Shown: piece after piece, positions 7,977 to 16,255 of the stretch
How the letters are laid out: each line of letters starts with the position of its first letter
Position numbering within the stretch: the stretch's first letter is position 1
DNA from: Pedobacter ureilyticus
GTDB taxonomy: Bacteria; Bacteroidota; Bacteroidia; Sphingobacteriales; Sphingobacteriaceae
Direction: 5' to 3'
DNA length: 64,000 nucleotides
Assembly: GCF_005925345.1 (NCBI RefSeq)
Contig: NZ_SSHJ01000018.1
Location: 37,849 to 101,848, forward strand
Position numbers and translations under genes: made by a program
The notes under the pieces: model-generated
What the model saw: the letters and a program-made list of their open reading frames with translations, nothing else
Database searches by the model: none
What the model was told of the DNA's origin: nothing

Positions 7977-9848
7977 TTACAACTTAAATCCTAACAAGGT
8001 AATATTTGCAGCATTCTCTTCTTCTAATTCCTTTTCATATTTTTTTATTGCCTCTTCAAGTGATTTTATCCAATCTATAAAAAGGGAAGTAACTTCAGAC
8101 TTTTCAATTAAATTTTCTAATTCTTCACCCCAATGATATTTTGCAGGAAAGTAATAGTTAAATTTCTCATTATCCTCATTATGTAAGCTCTCTTTATTAG
8201 CAGGGTCATCCAGCTTAGAAAGTAAATATTCTGAAAATTCTTCTTTTAAATCTTCATGTGTTTGTGAAATAATATTGTATACATCAAAGCTATTCAAATT
8301 AAGAAATCTAAAAATTGAATTATATAGACCATAAGCAGAGTTATATATTCGTGATTTATTAAACCTAAATTCGGTTTCTCCTAATTGCTCAAAACCTTCT
8401 CGTATGTTCCATATCAGATAAAGCTGATGAAGTTTTTTAACACCACTGAACATCTTAAATTTTGATGTAAAATCTTCAAGAAAATATATTAAGAACATCT
8501 TTGTAAAATCACGCTTATCTATCTCTAAAGCTAAAGACCATAGATTAAATGAACCACCTGTAGATTTGAACTCTAAACTTTTGAATTGAATCTGATATAT
8601 TTTTTGTTTAATATTTACATTGAAATCTTTAATTAACATCACTGAAAAATACTCCTGAATTGACTTATGTGGGAATTTATATTCTATTCCGTCAATAATT
8701 AAAATGGATATTGCCACTGTTAAATCATCTATAAGTGTCTTAACATCAAAATCCATTGCAAGTTCTTTCTTTATCTGACTTAAAGATAAACTTAGATATT
8801 CGGCATCGAAACTTATTCTTCCTTCGAATAACGATTTATAAGATAGCCATTGCAAAATTTTCTCAAACTGCTCATTTTGTAAGCCAGATTTACGCTCATG
8901 CTGATATCCTCCTTTTTTTGTAAAACTGTCATGTTTGGTTGCTAGAGTATCGAACACATTCCAATAAAATTTACTTTTTTTCTTTGGAAGTTCAGGGTAC
9001 TGACTAAACGTCAAAATAAACATAGAAAGCAATAAGGGACTGCTCAGAAAGTTACTATAATCTTTGTTTTCTGGCTTGGCGATTACTTCTTTTATTTTTG
9101 CTCCTAGTTCTTTGTCATCAGTTCCTTTTAAAACTATATCGATAAATTGGCTTATTTCACGCTTATTTAGCGGCATCACTGGATAATTGTTAAATCTTGG
9201 CATTGCATCAACACCACTTCCAGGGCGTGATGAAATTATATACTTGTTTTTCGAAAATCTGTCTATAAATTTATCTATGTCATTAGTAACAGAATCTTTT
9301 TTCTCAGAAAAAATTTCATCATAGCCATCAAGAAGTAACAAAAAATTTCCACTTTCCAATAGCCTTTCTAGTATTTTGCTATTAGGTGACAAACGATTAT
9401 TTAGAATTACCTCATATATTAAATCTGTAAAACTACCTTTAAAATCATTTAAACTTCTAAGCTCTATAAATAGAGGTATTTTATAGCAAGTTTTTATACT
9501 TTCTAAGAAAAAATGCTTCATCAACATGGTTTTCCCAGAACCTGCTGTTCCAATTATACTTACGAAATTAGATTCGCCAAATAAATCTTCACAAACAGTA
9601 ACGGTTTTTGTTCCTTTTTGTATTTTAACAGATACAGGAAAAAATACATCATAGAAATTAACGTTTTCCTGACGGTAAAGAAAGGTTTTTGTGTGTTGAA
9701 ACTTATCCTTTATACTATTTATATAATCTGGCAAACCATCATCTAAAAAAAATAGAATCTCTGTTTTGATATCCTTACAAGATTTAAGTATTGGGTCTTT
9801 AAAAGCACTTACAAGACTAATTGTGGAAGCTGTTGTTAATAGAGCCAT
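7977..9848 (-). CDS. NACHT-domain NTPase (STAND family, probable defence protein)
   Basis: This protein of 623 residues carries a NACHT-type STAND ATPase module. Walker A is GTAGSGKT (100-107) and the Walker B region is LLLLDGYDEIF (170-180), with the small residue and second acidic residue typical of NACHT. SSRPGS follows as sensor 1. The N-terminal 90 residues are helical with no known effector; the C-terminal half (about 350-623) is an alpha-rich region likely used for sensing. Bacterial NACHT proteins (bNACHT, Avs relatives) are known to protect against phage, and this one lies alone in a defence-rich island, divergent from a serine recombinase. No nuclease or protease domain is visible, so how it would act is unknown. 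Confidence 0.82.
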   Translation of the reverse strand: MALLTTASTISLVSAFKDPILKSCKDIKTEILFFLDDGLPDYINSIKDKFQHTKTFLYRQENVNFYDVFFPVSVKIQKGTKTVTVCEDLFGESNFVSIIGTAGSGKTMLMKHFFLESIKTCYKIPLFIELRSLNDFKGSFTDLIYEVILNNRLSPNSKILERLLESGNFLLLLDGYDEIFSEKKDSVTNDIDKFIDRFSKNKYIISSRPGSGVDAMPRFNNYPVMPLNKREISQFIDIVLKGTDDKELGAKIKEVIAKPENKDYSNFLSSPLLLSMFILTFSQYPELPKKKSKFYWNVFDTLATKHDSFTKKGGYQHERKSGLQNEQFEKILQWLSYKSLFEGRISFDAEYLSLSLSQIKKELAMDFDVKTLIDDLTVAISILIIDGIEYKFPHKSIQEYFSVMLIKDFNVNIKQKIYQIQFKSLEFKSTGGSFNLWSLALEIDKRDFTKMFLIYFLEDFTSKFKMFSGVKKLHQLYLIWNIREGFEQLGETEFRFNKSRIYNSAYGLYNSIFRFLNLNSFDVYNIISQTHEDLKEEFSEYLLSKLDDPANKESLHNEDNEKFNYYFPAKYHWGEELENLIEKSEVTSLFIDWIKSLEEAIKKYEKELEEENAANITLLGFKL

Positions 9849-10007
9849 GAATTTAGATTATTAAATTTTGAAATTAACATTTTTTAAACGTTACACAATA
9901 AAAATCATAACTAAAATTAGCACAACCTTCTTTGAGGAATTTCTTCTTAAGCTTTGTTTAATGCATATTTTGTTTTAATTTTATTGTGTGATTTATTTTA
10001 AAACATA

Positions 10008-10604
10008 ATGAAGATAAAATATAATAGAGTTAGTACGCTTCAACAAACAGGGCTTAGGTTTTACGCTGATAAAGAATCTTATGATAAAATATTGCTTGAT
10101 AAAGTTTCGGGCTCTATGCCATTCAAGGAAAGACCTCAAGCGAAGGAATTGATAAAGCTTATTGAAAAAGGTTTGGTTGAAGATTTAATAGTAGAAGAAT
10201 TTTCAAGATTAGGGCGCAATACAGGCGATGTAATTAATACAATTGAATGGCTTGATGAAAATGGTGTTAATGTAATTGTAAGAAACCTAGGGCTTCAATC
10301 AAGACCTAATGGCAATAAAAATCCTGTTTGGAAAATAATATCAACTGTAATGTCTTCATTATATGAAATGGAGCTTGAGAATATCAAGGAAAGAACGTTA
10401 GCTGGTAGAATGATGTATGTTCAAAATGGTGGTCAGTTAGGTAGACCAAAAGGTTCTAAAGAAAATAACGCTGAGTTCCTTAAGAAAAAAAGCTCCATTA
10501 CGGCATTAAATTGCCTCAAAAAAGGACTTACTGTAAGAGAAATAGCAAAGATTGCTGACATATCTACCGCCACCGTAATAAAAATTAAGAAATTGAGTTC
10601 TTAG
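10008..10604 (+). CDS. Serine recombinase (resolvase/invertase family)
   Basis: This protein of 198 residues is a small serine recombinase. The nucleophile Ser9 lies in YNRVST, and EEFSRLGRN (63-71) carries the conserved S-R-x-x-R of the active site. The catalytic domain runs to about residue 130, helix E follows, and a C-terminal helix-turn-helix (GLTVREIAKIADIS region) binds DNA. Its size fits resolvases and invertases such as Tn3 resolvase or Hin. It is divergent from the NACHT gene, with 159 bases between the starts. I see no transposase or invertible segment nearby, so it may resolve multimers of the mobile element or be a leftover from one. Confidence 0.88.
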   Translation: MKIKYNRVSTLQQTGLRFYADKESYDKILLDKVSGSMPFKERPQAKELIKLIEKGLVEDLIVEEFSRLGRNTGDVINTIEWLDENGVNVIVRNLGLQSRPNGNKNPVWKIISTVMSSLYEMELENIKERTLAGRMMYVQNGGQLGRPKGSKENNAEFLKKKSSITALNCLKKGLTVREIAKIADISTATVIKIKKLSS

Positions 10605-10622
10605 CTATCTAACGAAAAATAG

Positions 10623-11387
10623 TTAATCTGTATCTATGTTTAAAAAATCCTTAAAAGAAGGGCTAAATTCGAATTTGGTAACACTTTCTCCTCTTCCTTG
10701 CTTAAGCTCGATTGTACTATAGGTCTTTAATAAATTTTCTGATGCTAGATACGAAATGAGGTTTTCCATTGACGCTTTATATGTAGCAGAAGAGTAAACC
10801 TCAGGTACATCTATATTGGGCTTTTTCTTTAGTATCCCCAATAATTCTCTGAAACTAAATTTTAATTTTTCCTTCGTTGAGCTGGCATTAATATAATTTA
10901 ACACAGTATCATAATCTTTTCTTGAAATCTCTGAAATCGTAGCATCGAGATTTCTTGAAGATAAATTAGTGTTAACCTTTCTTAGATTATCAATATCATC
11001 TGCTAATGCTTTATTCTCATCTAAAGCCTGTGATAATTGTGCTGTGAGCGCACTAATTTTTTCAAAGCTCTCTATCTCAGTCGTTATTTCCTTATCTTTT
11101 CTATAAAACCATTTTAGACAAAAATTTAAAAAAGTATTTATCATTGTGAAAATGATAATGAGAGATATTGATATTAATAGGCAAATAAATATCCTGCAGG
11201 AATAGACGTCAGAATATTGACTTTTAACGTAATTAATTTTAACTAGTGCATCATTTTGCTCAAACAGAAGATAAAAAATTATGTCCCAGTTGTACAATAT
11301 TAAAACTGTACAATAGGTCGCAATTATTGGTATTTTCAATCTTGAACTTAAGGATTTAGTTAGGTTTTCGAGCAAATTTTCTTCCAT
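10623..11387 (-). CDS. Two-helix membrane protein with coiled coil and possible winged-helix tail
   Basis: No named family is certain. The chain of 254 residues begins with about 20 polar residues, then two membrane helices at about 20-40 and 62-92, with a soluble loop of about 20 residues between them. Residues 105-165 are rich in E, K, L and S with heptad-like spacing and look like a coiled coil. The last 80 residues, ending in a beta-hairpin-like GRGESVTKFEF, could be a winged helix. Similar N-terminal modules (helix pair with N-W-D between) occur in Bacteroidota accessory genes. It converges with the recombinase gene, 18 bases apart. A membrane-associated defence role is only inference. 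Confidence 0.6.
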   Translation of the reverse strand: MEENLLENLTKSLSSRLKIPIIATYCTVLILYNWDIIFYLLFEQNDALVKINYVKSQYSDVYSCRIFICLLISISLIIIFTMINTFLNFCLKWFYRKDKEITTEIESFEKISALTAQLSQALDENKALADDIDNLRKVNTNLSSRNLDATISEISRKDYDTVLNYINASSTKEKLKFSFRELLGILKKKPNIDVPEVYSSATYKASMENLISYLASENLLKTYSTIELKQGRGESVTKFEFSPSFKDFLNIDTD

Positions 11388-11543
11388 AAATTATTGAATC
11401 ACAAAATATCAAACTCATAGTTTTTTGAAGCCTATTAATTTGAATCTTAATAATAGCAAATAATGCTAATATAGCTGCGTTTTTCGTCAATAGCAATATT
11501 GCGGTTGCTATTAATTGATTTTAAAATTCACCTCTAAATGGTA

Positions 11544-11822
11544 CTAAAAACTTATAGCAGCGACAATCAAATCACCACTAACAGCTTTTAAACTTCTATC
11601 AATTACCAAAATGTCGCCTTCGTAAATATTGATATCGGTTAAAGATTTTCCTGTAACACGTCCTAAAAATGTGGTTTCCTTATTGTTAATACATATCTCA
11701 TCTAAACTCAGAACTCCTTCTAGGTAGTCATCAGCAGGAGATGGAAACCCACATTGAATCCTGCTTTGGTAAAGTGGTAGTTTAACATTAGAGTTAGTGA
11801 AGTTGAAAATTTGTAAAGCCAT
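11544..11822 (-). pseudogene. Truncated UmuD-like S24 peptidase
   Basis: This chain of 92 residues matches the first two thirds of UmuD. Residues 25-42 carry the self-cleavage region (CGFPSPA) followed by LEGVLSLDE, and GKSLTD holds the catalytic serine position. UmuD proteins are about 140 residues and have the catalytic lysine in the last third; here the frame stops after LIVAAISF, before any such lysine. The next bases in a shifted frame read FRGEF and then stop, so the end has been lost. No umuC gene follows. It is therefore probably a broken SOS mutagenesis gene or an inactive relic. An inverted repeat AATAGCAA/TTGCTATT lies just downstream (11489-11512). Confidence 0.7.
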
Positions 11823-11900
11823 AGCACAAAGCTATGCTAAAAATATTAGTAATTGCAGCTATGATTTATATTCTTTAATTTCATTAATCAAACATATGGT

Positions 11901-12071
11901 ATGGCTGAATACTGCAAACAATGTTCTGAAAGGTTAGGACTAGATTATAATGGTCTGGCAAGTGATGAAATTTGTGAAGGCTGCAAGATAAAAGGGGTTG
12001 GCTCAACCTTGACCAATAACATAGTACTTGGCTTAATAATCATTGCAATTATATTATCATTTGGGTTTTAA
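11901..12071 (+). CDS. Small zinc-ribbon membrane protein
   Basis: This frame of 56 residues begins MAEYCKQCSERLGL. It has two C-x-x-C pairs, Cys5/Cys8 and Cys27/Cys30, which would bind one zinc ion, followed by a single hydrophobic C-terminal helix (about residues 38-55) that would sit in the membrane. The N-terminus resembles the short cysteine-rich proteins often annotated as hypothetical in Bacteroidota. It lies divergent from the UmuD relic and converges on the next secreted protein gene. Its function is unknown. It is short, so the gene call depends on the clear motif pair and the helix. Confidence 0.55.
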   Translation: MAEYCKQCSERLGLDYNGLASDEICEGCKIKGVGSTLTNNIVLGLIIIAIILSFGF

Positions 12072-12154
12072 TAAGAAATGGAGATAAAACCGAAGTCCTA
12101 TCCCCATCATCTAAATTAACGCTCTCGGCACAAAGCTAGATTATTTTCCTAATA

Positions 12155-12739
12155 TTATAGGTCGTCTTTGGCTTTTTCTCTTATTACATTACCATTCGCT
12201 TTGTCGATGTAAGCTAATCTCACAAAACATCTAGTGCTTTTATGTTCAATAGATAACTGTATATCTCCTTTGTCCGTTTGCCATACCGATTTATATTTAC
12301 AATTGTCAGACCAGACCCTAGATAGCTTCATTCTATCTTCTTCAGGTTGGTAACCTCCATCAAATTTCTCTAAAATATCGAATGGTTTTCCATATTTTTC
12401 GGTTAGCATCTCTTTTAAACTACTGTAATTGTCAAATAGCGTAGACCAAGTATCCCTGTTTGGGAAAAGCACTGAAATTTTGTGAACTAAGTCTTTTTGT
12501 TTTAATGTAGAAACTTCAATCATGCAATCTTTATAGCCCGCAAAATCTCCCTTTAGAGATGCTGTTTCATTTTCCGTCCCTAGATGGGCAAAACCGTTTT
12601 GTTTCATCTTGAGAACATATTCTCCAAGATTTCCATCAATGGGAACGCCTTTAAAACTTAGGTGTTCATTTTTTTCATTTTGAGCGAACGACATTACTGT
12701 TATCAGCAAAAAGAGTGTCGTTAAAAATTTAGCTTTCAT
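12155..12739 (-). CDS. Secreted protein of unknown function
   Basis: I do not recognise a named family. The 194 residues begin with a signal peptide ending MSFAQ (about residue 20), so the protein is exported to the periplasm. The mature part starts with HLSFKGVPIDGNLGEYV, an opening seen in a group of small secreted Bacteroidota proteins, followed by alternating beta strands and helices. No lipobox is present. It stands alone on the minus strand with 256 AT-rich bases in front of it. Confidence 0.6.
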   Translation of the reverse strand: MKAKFLTTLFLLITVMSFAQNEKNEHLSFKGVPIDGNLGEYVLKMKQNGFAHLGTENETASLKGDFAGYKDCMIEVSTLKQKDLVHKISVLFPNRDTWSTLFDNYSSLKEMLTEKYGKPFDILEKFDGGYQPEEDRMKLSRVWSDNCKYKSVWQTDKGDIQLSIEHKSTRCFVRLAYIDKANGNVIREKAKDDL

Positions 12740-12995
12740 ATTATTTATTTAAACTTTTTGATTTTCATTTCGATGTTATCGTTTTGATAGTAACATTCAT
12801 TGTAGCATATTTATAAACTGAATAATCATTAATTTTTTCAGCAGTTTTAATGTCAAATTATATTTAGGTAAAAGTTCTGGTTTATATATTTAATTGCTAA
12901 TATAATATTTGCTTTAATTTAAAATTAAGTAAATAATAACTAACTTTTCAATAGAGTAGCTATATTAGAATATCCTAAATTTTACAAACGCTCAC

Positions 12996-13712
12996 ATGTC
13001 GAAAAATAGTTTTAAAGTTTCAGCTTTTACACCAAAAGATTTCAAAGTTATTTCATGTGCCGCATCGGATAGTTTGGCTAAAGCAAAGAGCCTAATGGTC
13101 TTAAATGACTTTTCACAATTGCCTGTTTTGGATGAAAAAAACAAAATCTTGGGAGCTATCAGTTGGAAGTCTATTGGGAAATCAGAGTTTCTTGATAATG
13201 AAAGTAATCTTGTAAAAGACTACATGGAAGATGCAGCTGTAATTAAAAATACCGAAGATTTTCTTAAATACCTAAAATTAATAGCAAGGAAAGAATTTGT
13301 GTTAGTGAAGAATTATCACGGTGAATTGGTAGGTATAATTACTACATATGACATGACTATCAACTTCAAAGAATTTTTAATTCCCTTTTTAAAAATAGGG
13401 ATAGTTGAAGATAGTTTAAGAAAGATTATAACAGATTGGCAATTAGAAGTAAAGGGAGGTAAAAAACCTGAAAATCTTGTCTTTAGTGAATATATAAAGG
13501 TTTTTCAAGACGAAAAAAATTGGCAGAAAATGAAATTTAGAAATCTAGATAAAGCTTCATTTATAGATAAGCTTAACGAAATACGTGTAATAAGAAATAA
13601 GATAGCCCATTATAAACCTGATGGCATTAGTTCTCAAGAAATATTCAATATAACCTCATTTGCTGAAATAATTGAAAAATTTAGTGATTCTTATAATTCC
13701 AATGAGCTTTAA
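12996..13712 (+). CDS. CBS-pair protein with C-terminal HEPN-like domain
   Basis: Residues about 12-62 and 72-122 form two CBS repeats, marked by QLPVLDEKNKILGAISW and VKNYHGELVGIITTYD. CBS pairs usually bind adenosine nucleotides or related ligands. The C-terminal half (about 130-235) is helical and contains RNKIAH at 200-205, the R-x4-H motif of HEPN ribonucleases, near the end of a helix as expected. The protein of 238 residues could thus be a ligand-gated RNase, but the HEPN match rests on one motif and helical context. HEPN domains of this form can also be non-catalytic. It is 28 bases upstream of the next gene on the same strand, which may be a partner. Confidence 0.65.
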   Translation: MSKNSFKVSAFTPKDFKVISCAASDSLAKAKSLMVLNDFSQLPVLDEKNKILGAISWKSIGKSEFLDNESNLVKDYMEDAAVIKNTEDFLKYLKLIARKEFVLVKNYHGELVGIITTYDMTINFKEFLIPFLKIGIVEDSLRKIITDWQLEVKGGKKPENLVFSEYIKVFQDEKNWQKMKFRNLDKASFIDKLNEIRVIRNKIAHYKPDGISSQEIFNITSFAEIIEKFSDSYNSNEL

Positions 13713-13740
13713 TATTCATTTATAGACAATAATAGAAAAA

Positions 13741-14631
13741 ATGAGCTACGATTTATTTTTCTACAAAAGGAAAACAGACCCAATTACAAAATTAGAGATA
13801 GAAACTTATTTGAACACCTTGCCTAATCTTGAAGGAAATGCGGAAAACCAGTGGCTCTTTCAAAATAATGAATCGGGTGCATATTGGACATTTGAATATT
13901 ATCATCCCGATGAAAATGACCTAGATAGTATAGAGCTTGATGAGGGCTTTGAAGATTTTGAAGACACAAATTTCATGTTTAACATCAATTTTGTAAGACC
14001 TAACTTTTTTGGATATGAGGCATTTCCTATCGCTGAAAAGTTTGCTCAAGACCTCAATCTTTTAATATTTAACCCACAGGATGAAGCAATCCCAAAAGAG
14101 CACAATAAAGGAGCTTTTGAAAAAAATTGGATAGAAACTAATGTAAGATATGCCAATGACTATTTTGACGAGTGGGGACTCAACTATTTGGAGGAAAATA
14201 GTTCTGATTATAGTTGGAGGCATAATTTGCGTAGAGCAGAATTGCAAAGCCAATATGGTAATGAGTACTTTGTCCCTAAAATTTTCTATGTAAAAAAACA
14301 TGATAGCCGCTTAGTTGAAACACTTTGTGTATGGCCAGAGCACATTCCATATATTTTACCAAAAGTAGATATAGTGCTAGTGCAGAAGAAGATTCCTAAA
14401 TTATTTTGGAGCAAAAAGGAAGAAGGTCTTGTTAGATATTCAGAATTGATTGAGCAATTAGGGCAGCATTTTGTGCAAGATGAAAACTATTTGGTTTTAA
14501 ATCCAAACGAAGCAGAGAAAATTTCAAAGACTTTTAATCGGTTAAAGGTTTTTGATCGCTTTGATACGTACGGTGAGGGGATTAGTGTAGATAAGTTTGT
14601 AAACGGTAAACCTGATATCGATTTATTATAA
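13741..14631 (+). CDS. Protein of unknown function, possible partner of the CBS-HEPN protein
   Basis: The chain of 296 residues starts MSYDLFFYKRK, an opening shared by a group of cytosolic hypothetical proteins sometimes found near toxin-immunity loci. It is acidic in residues 55-80 (many D and E), has no signal peptide or membrane helix, and ends with an alpha/beta region. I cannot name a domain. It begins 28 bases after the CBS-HEPN gene, so both are probably co-transcribed. A role as an antitoxin or immunity protein is possible but not shown. Confidence 0.6.
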   Translation: MSYDLFFYKRKTDPITKLEIETYLNTLPNLEGNAENQWLFQNNESGAYWTFEYYHPDENDLDSIELDEGFEDFEDTNFMFNINFVRPNFFGYEAFPIAEKFAQDLNLLIFNPQDEAIPKEHNKGAFEKNWIETNVRYANDYFDEWGLNYLEENSSDYSWRHNLRRAELQSQYGNEYFVPKIFYVKKHDSRLVETLCVWPEHIPYILPKVDIVLVQKKIPKLFWSKKEEGLVRYSELIEQLGQHFVQDENYLVLNPNEAEKISKTFNRLKVFDRFDTYGEGISVDKFVNGKPDIDLL

Positions 14632-14661
14632 AAAGCTTAAACGAATATCTAACAAATAAAC

Positions 14662-15276
14662 ATGAGGAAATTTTTGCTATTTATCCTATTGATATCAGCT
14701 TCCATTTTTATGGGGTTTACCATTTATAATGACGAGATAAAGTTCTAGACCAAACAGACAACCTTTGATAAGGCGGTTGATTTTGAAAAATCTCTCAACA
14801 AGAAATCTAAACTTATTTCTATGAATGTATCGCTTTCAGAAAGTGTTTATCCATTAATTAATAAATATAAAATTGCATAGCCAATAATCATTGAACGTAA
14901 GCAAACGGGACTCTTACCGTCATACGCTGAATACTTCTATAGCGAAGGAGATTCTGTACTTAGATATGTAAGTTATGATTGGGAAAGGGATAAGTATGGT
15001 AACTTCTTCAAAAAACAGGCAATGTGGAGAGAGGAAAGTGAAAAGCTGACCGAGTATAACGCAGAATATGAAAATATAAAGGCTACGTTTATAAATCAAC
15101 TAGGTAAGCCAATAACACAAGATGATAAACCTAAAATTGTTAAATCTACGTCTAGAAGAGGTGATTATCTTTCACGGAAAACAGTTTGGGAAACCAATGA
15201 GCACTACTCAGTATTGACTATGATTTTTGAATCTATGACCTATAGGATTAGATGGAATTACTATTGGAAGAACTAA
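14662..15276 (+). pseudogene. Small exported protein gene interrupted by two in-frame TAG codons
   Basis: A single frame runs from ATG 14662 to TAA 15276 (204 codons and stop) and is broken only by TAG at 14746-14748 and TAG at 14878-14880. It begins with a signal peptide (MRKFLLFILLISASIFMGF). The parts between and after the stops have normal coding character, ending with a stretch rich in charged and aromatic residues. Both stops can come from CAG by one C-to-T change. TAG ends other intact genes here, so recoding is unlikely and the gene is probably dead. The last 84 codons could in principle be made from an internal ATG at 15022. The function is unknown. Confidence 0.65.
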
Positions 15277-15287
15277 ATCCTAATATC

Positions 15288-15715
15288 ATGAAAATTGCGC
15301 TGCTAATACTTTTATATGTGATATCACTATTAGGCTTTTTTGTAGCTTTTAGAACGAAGTTAGATAAAGAAAGTAATAATTATTATTTCAAGCGTTCAAG
15401 CAAGTACAGGCTATTGGCATTGAGTTCATTCTTCCAAATTATTGCAATATCTTACACCTATCTGTTGATTTTTGGATGCAACGAAGGTGGTCATTTACTG
15501 GGATGCTAAACCCGTTGATTCGATATGCCGTATACTATATTTTTTTATTGTTTAACCATTGTTTAACCATTGTTTTCTACCTGATTGCGCTTTCATATGA
15601 TTCAAGTAATAAATATGATAGGCATCGAAAAATATTGAACAACATTTGGGTTGTCGCTTGTCTCGCAATAGCTATTATTCGTACCATTGGTCATATTTTT
15701 GGATACATTGATTGA
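15288..15715 (+). pseudogene. Small membrane protein gene split by stops and an 11-bp duplication
   Basis: Two hydrophobic frames sit end to end: ATG 15288 to TAA 15509 (73 residues, two membrane helices) and a second frame ending at TGA 15715 with two more helices. Between them an 11-bp sequence GTTTAACCATT is present twice in tandem (15550-15560 and 15561-15571). Removing one copy puts the downstream part into the same frame as the first, interrupted only by TAA at 15507 and a TGA at 15516. The most likely reading is one ancestral four-helix protein of about 140 residues that has decayed. The alternative is two small membrane proteins overlapping by 34 bases (second start 15476). Confidence 0.55.
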
Positions 15716-15743
15716 ATTAATCTAAACTCAGCTGTAGCTAAAA

Positions 15744-16118
15744 CTATAACTTTTTAAGCTTCGCAGTAAATACTTTGTTTGGCAGTGATGGGAATGATTG
15801 TTCGCTGATTAAAAAACCATCGTCAGATAATGTGAAAACAGCTCCTGTATCCCAAATTACTCTCTTGCCATCTACTTCATATTTCCCGTGAGCTTTGTCA
15901 TTTAAACTCTTACCAGCAAATTCAAAAGTGGCTTCCCTAAAAGAATTTCCATTTTCCGTAAACTCCACATCCAACTTGGTTATTTTGAAGGAAGAGATAA
16001 TGTCAATAGGTTCAACTAGTGTCCATTTTCCAATAATGGCGGTCTTTGTATCCTTTTTGAACGTGTTGCATCCAAGCATTAATGCCATAAACAATATAAT
16101 AAATAATTTTTTTAACAT
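15744..16118 (-). CDS. Lipocalin-like lipoprotein
   Basis: The N-terminus has a lipoprotein signal with lipobox LMLGC (Cys17), so the protein is probably anchored in a membrane. Residues 28-124 start with IIGKWTLVE, the usual entry of lipocalin-like domains in Bacteroidota, and then alternate in short beta strands such as GKYEVDGKRVIW and FTLSDDGFLI. At 124 residues it fits that family. No ligand can be assigned. It stands alone on the minus strand. Confidence 0.7.
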   Translation of the reverse strand: MLKKLFIILFMALMLGCNTFKKDTKTAIIGKWTLVEPIDIISSFKITKLDVEFTENGNSFREATFEFAGKSLNDKAHGKYEVDGKRVIWDTGAVFTLSDDGFLISEQSFPSLPNKVFTAKLKKL

Positions 16119-16255
16119 GCCGTTTTTGCTTAAAGATTAAAAAATTAGGTAAGATTTATTTTGGGAGTCAGAATAGATAAATTTTAATTAGATAAGATTT
16201 CAAGTGAGATATTCATCTAAATTTATCGCAATACAATCAGTTTACTTTTTGGGAG

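Noticed and set aside
14062..14301. 79-codon minus-strand frame with hydrophobic segments
   Set aside because: It is antisense to the intact gene at 13741-14631 and shows no independent signal.
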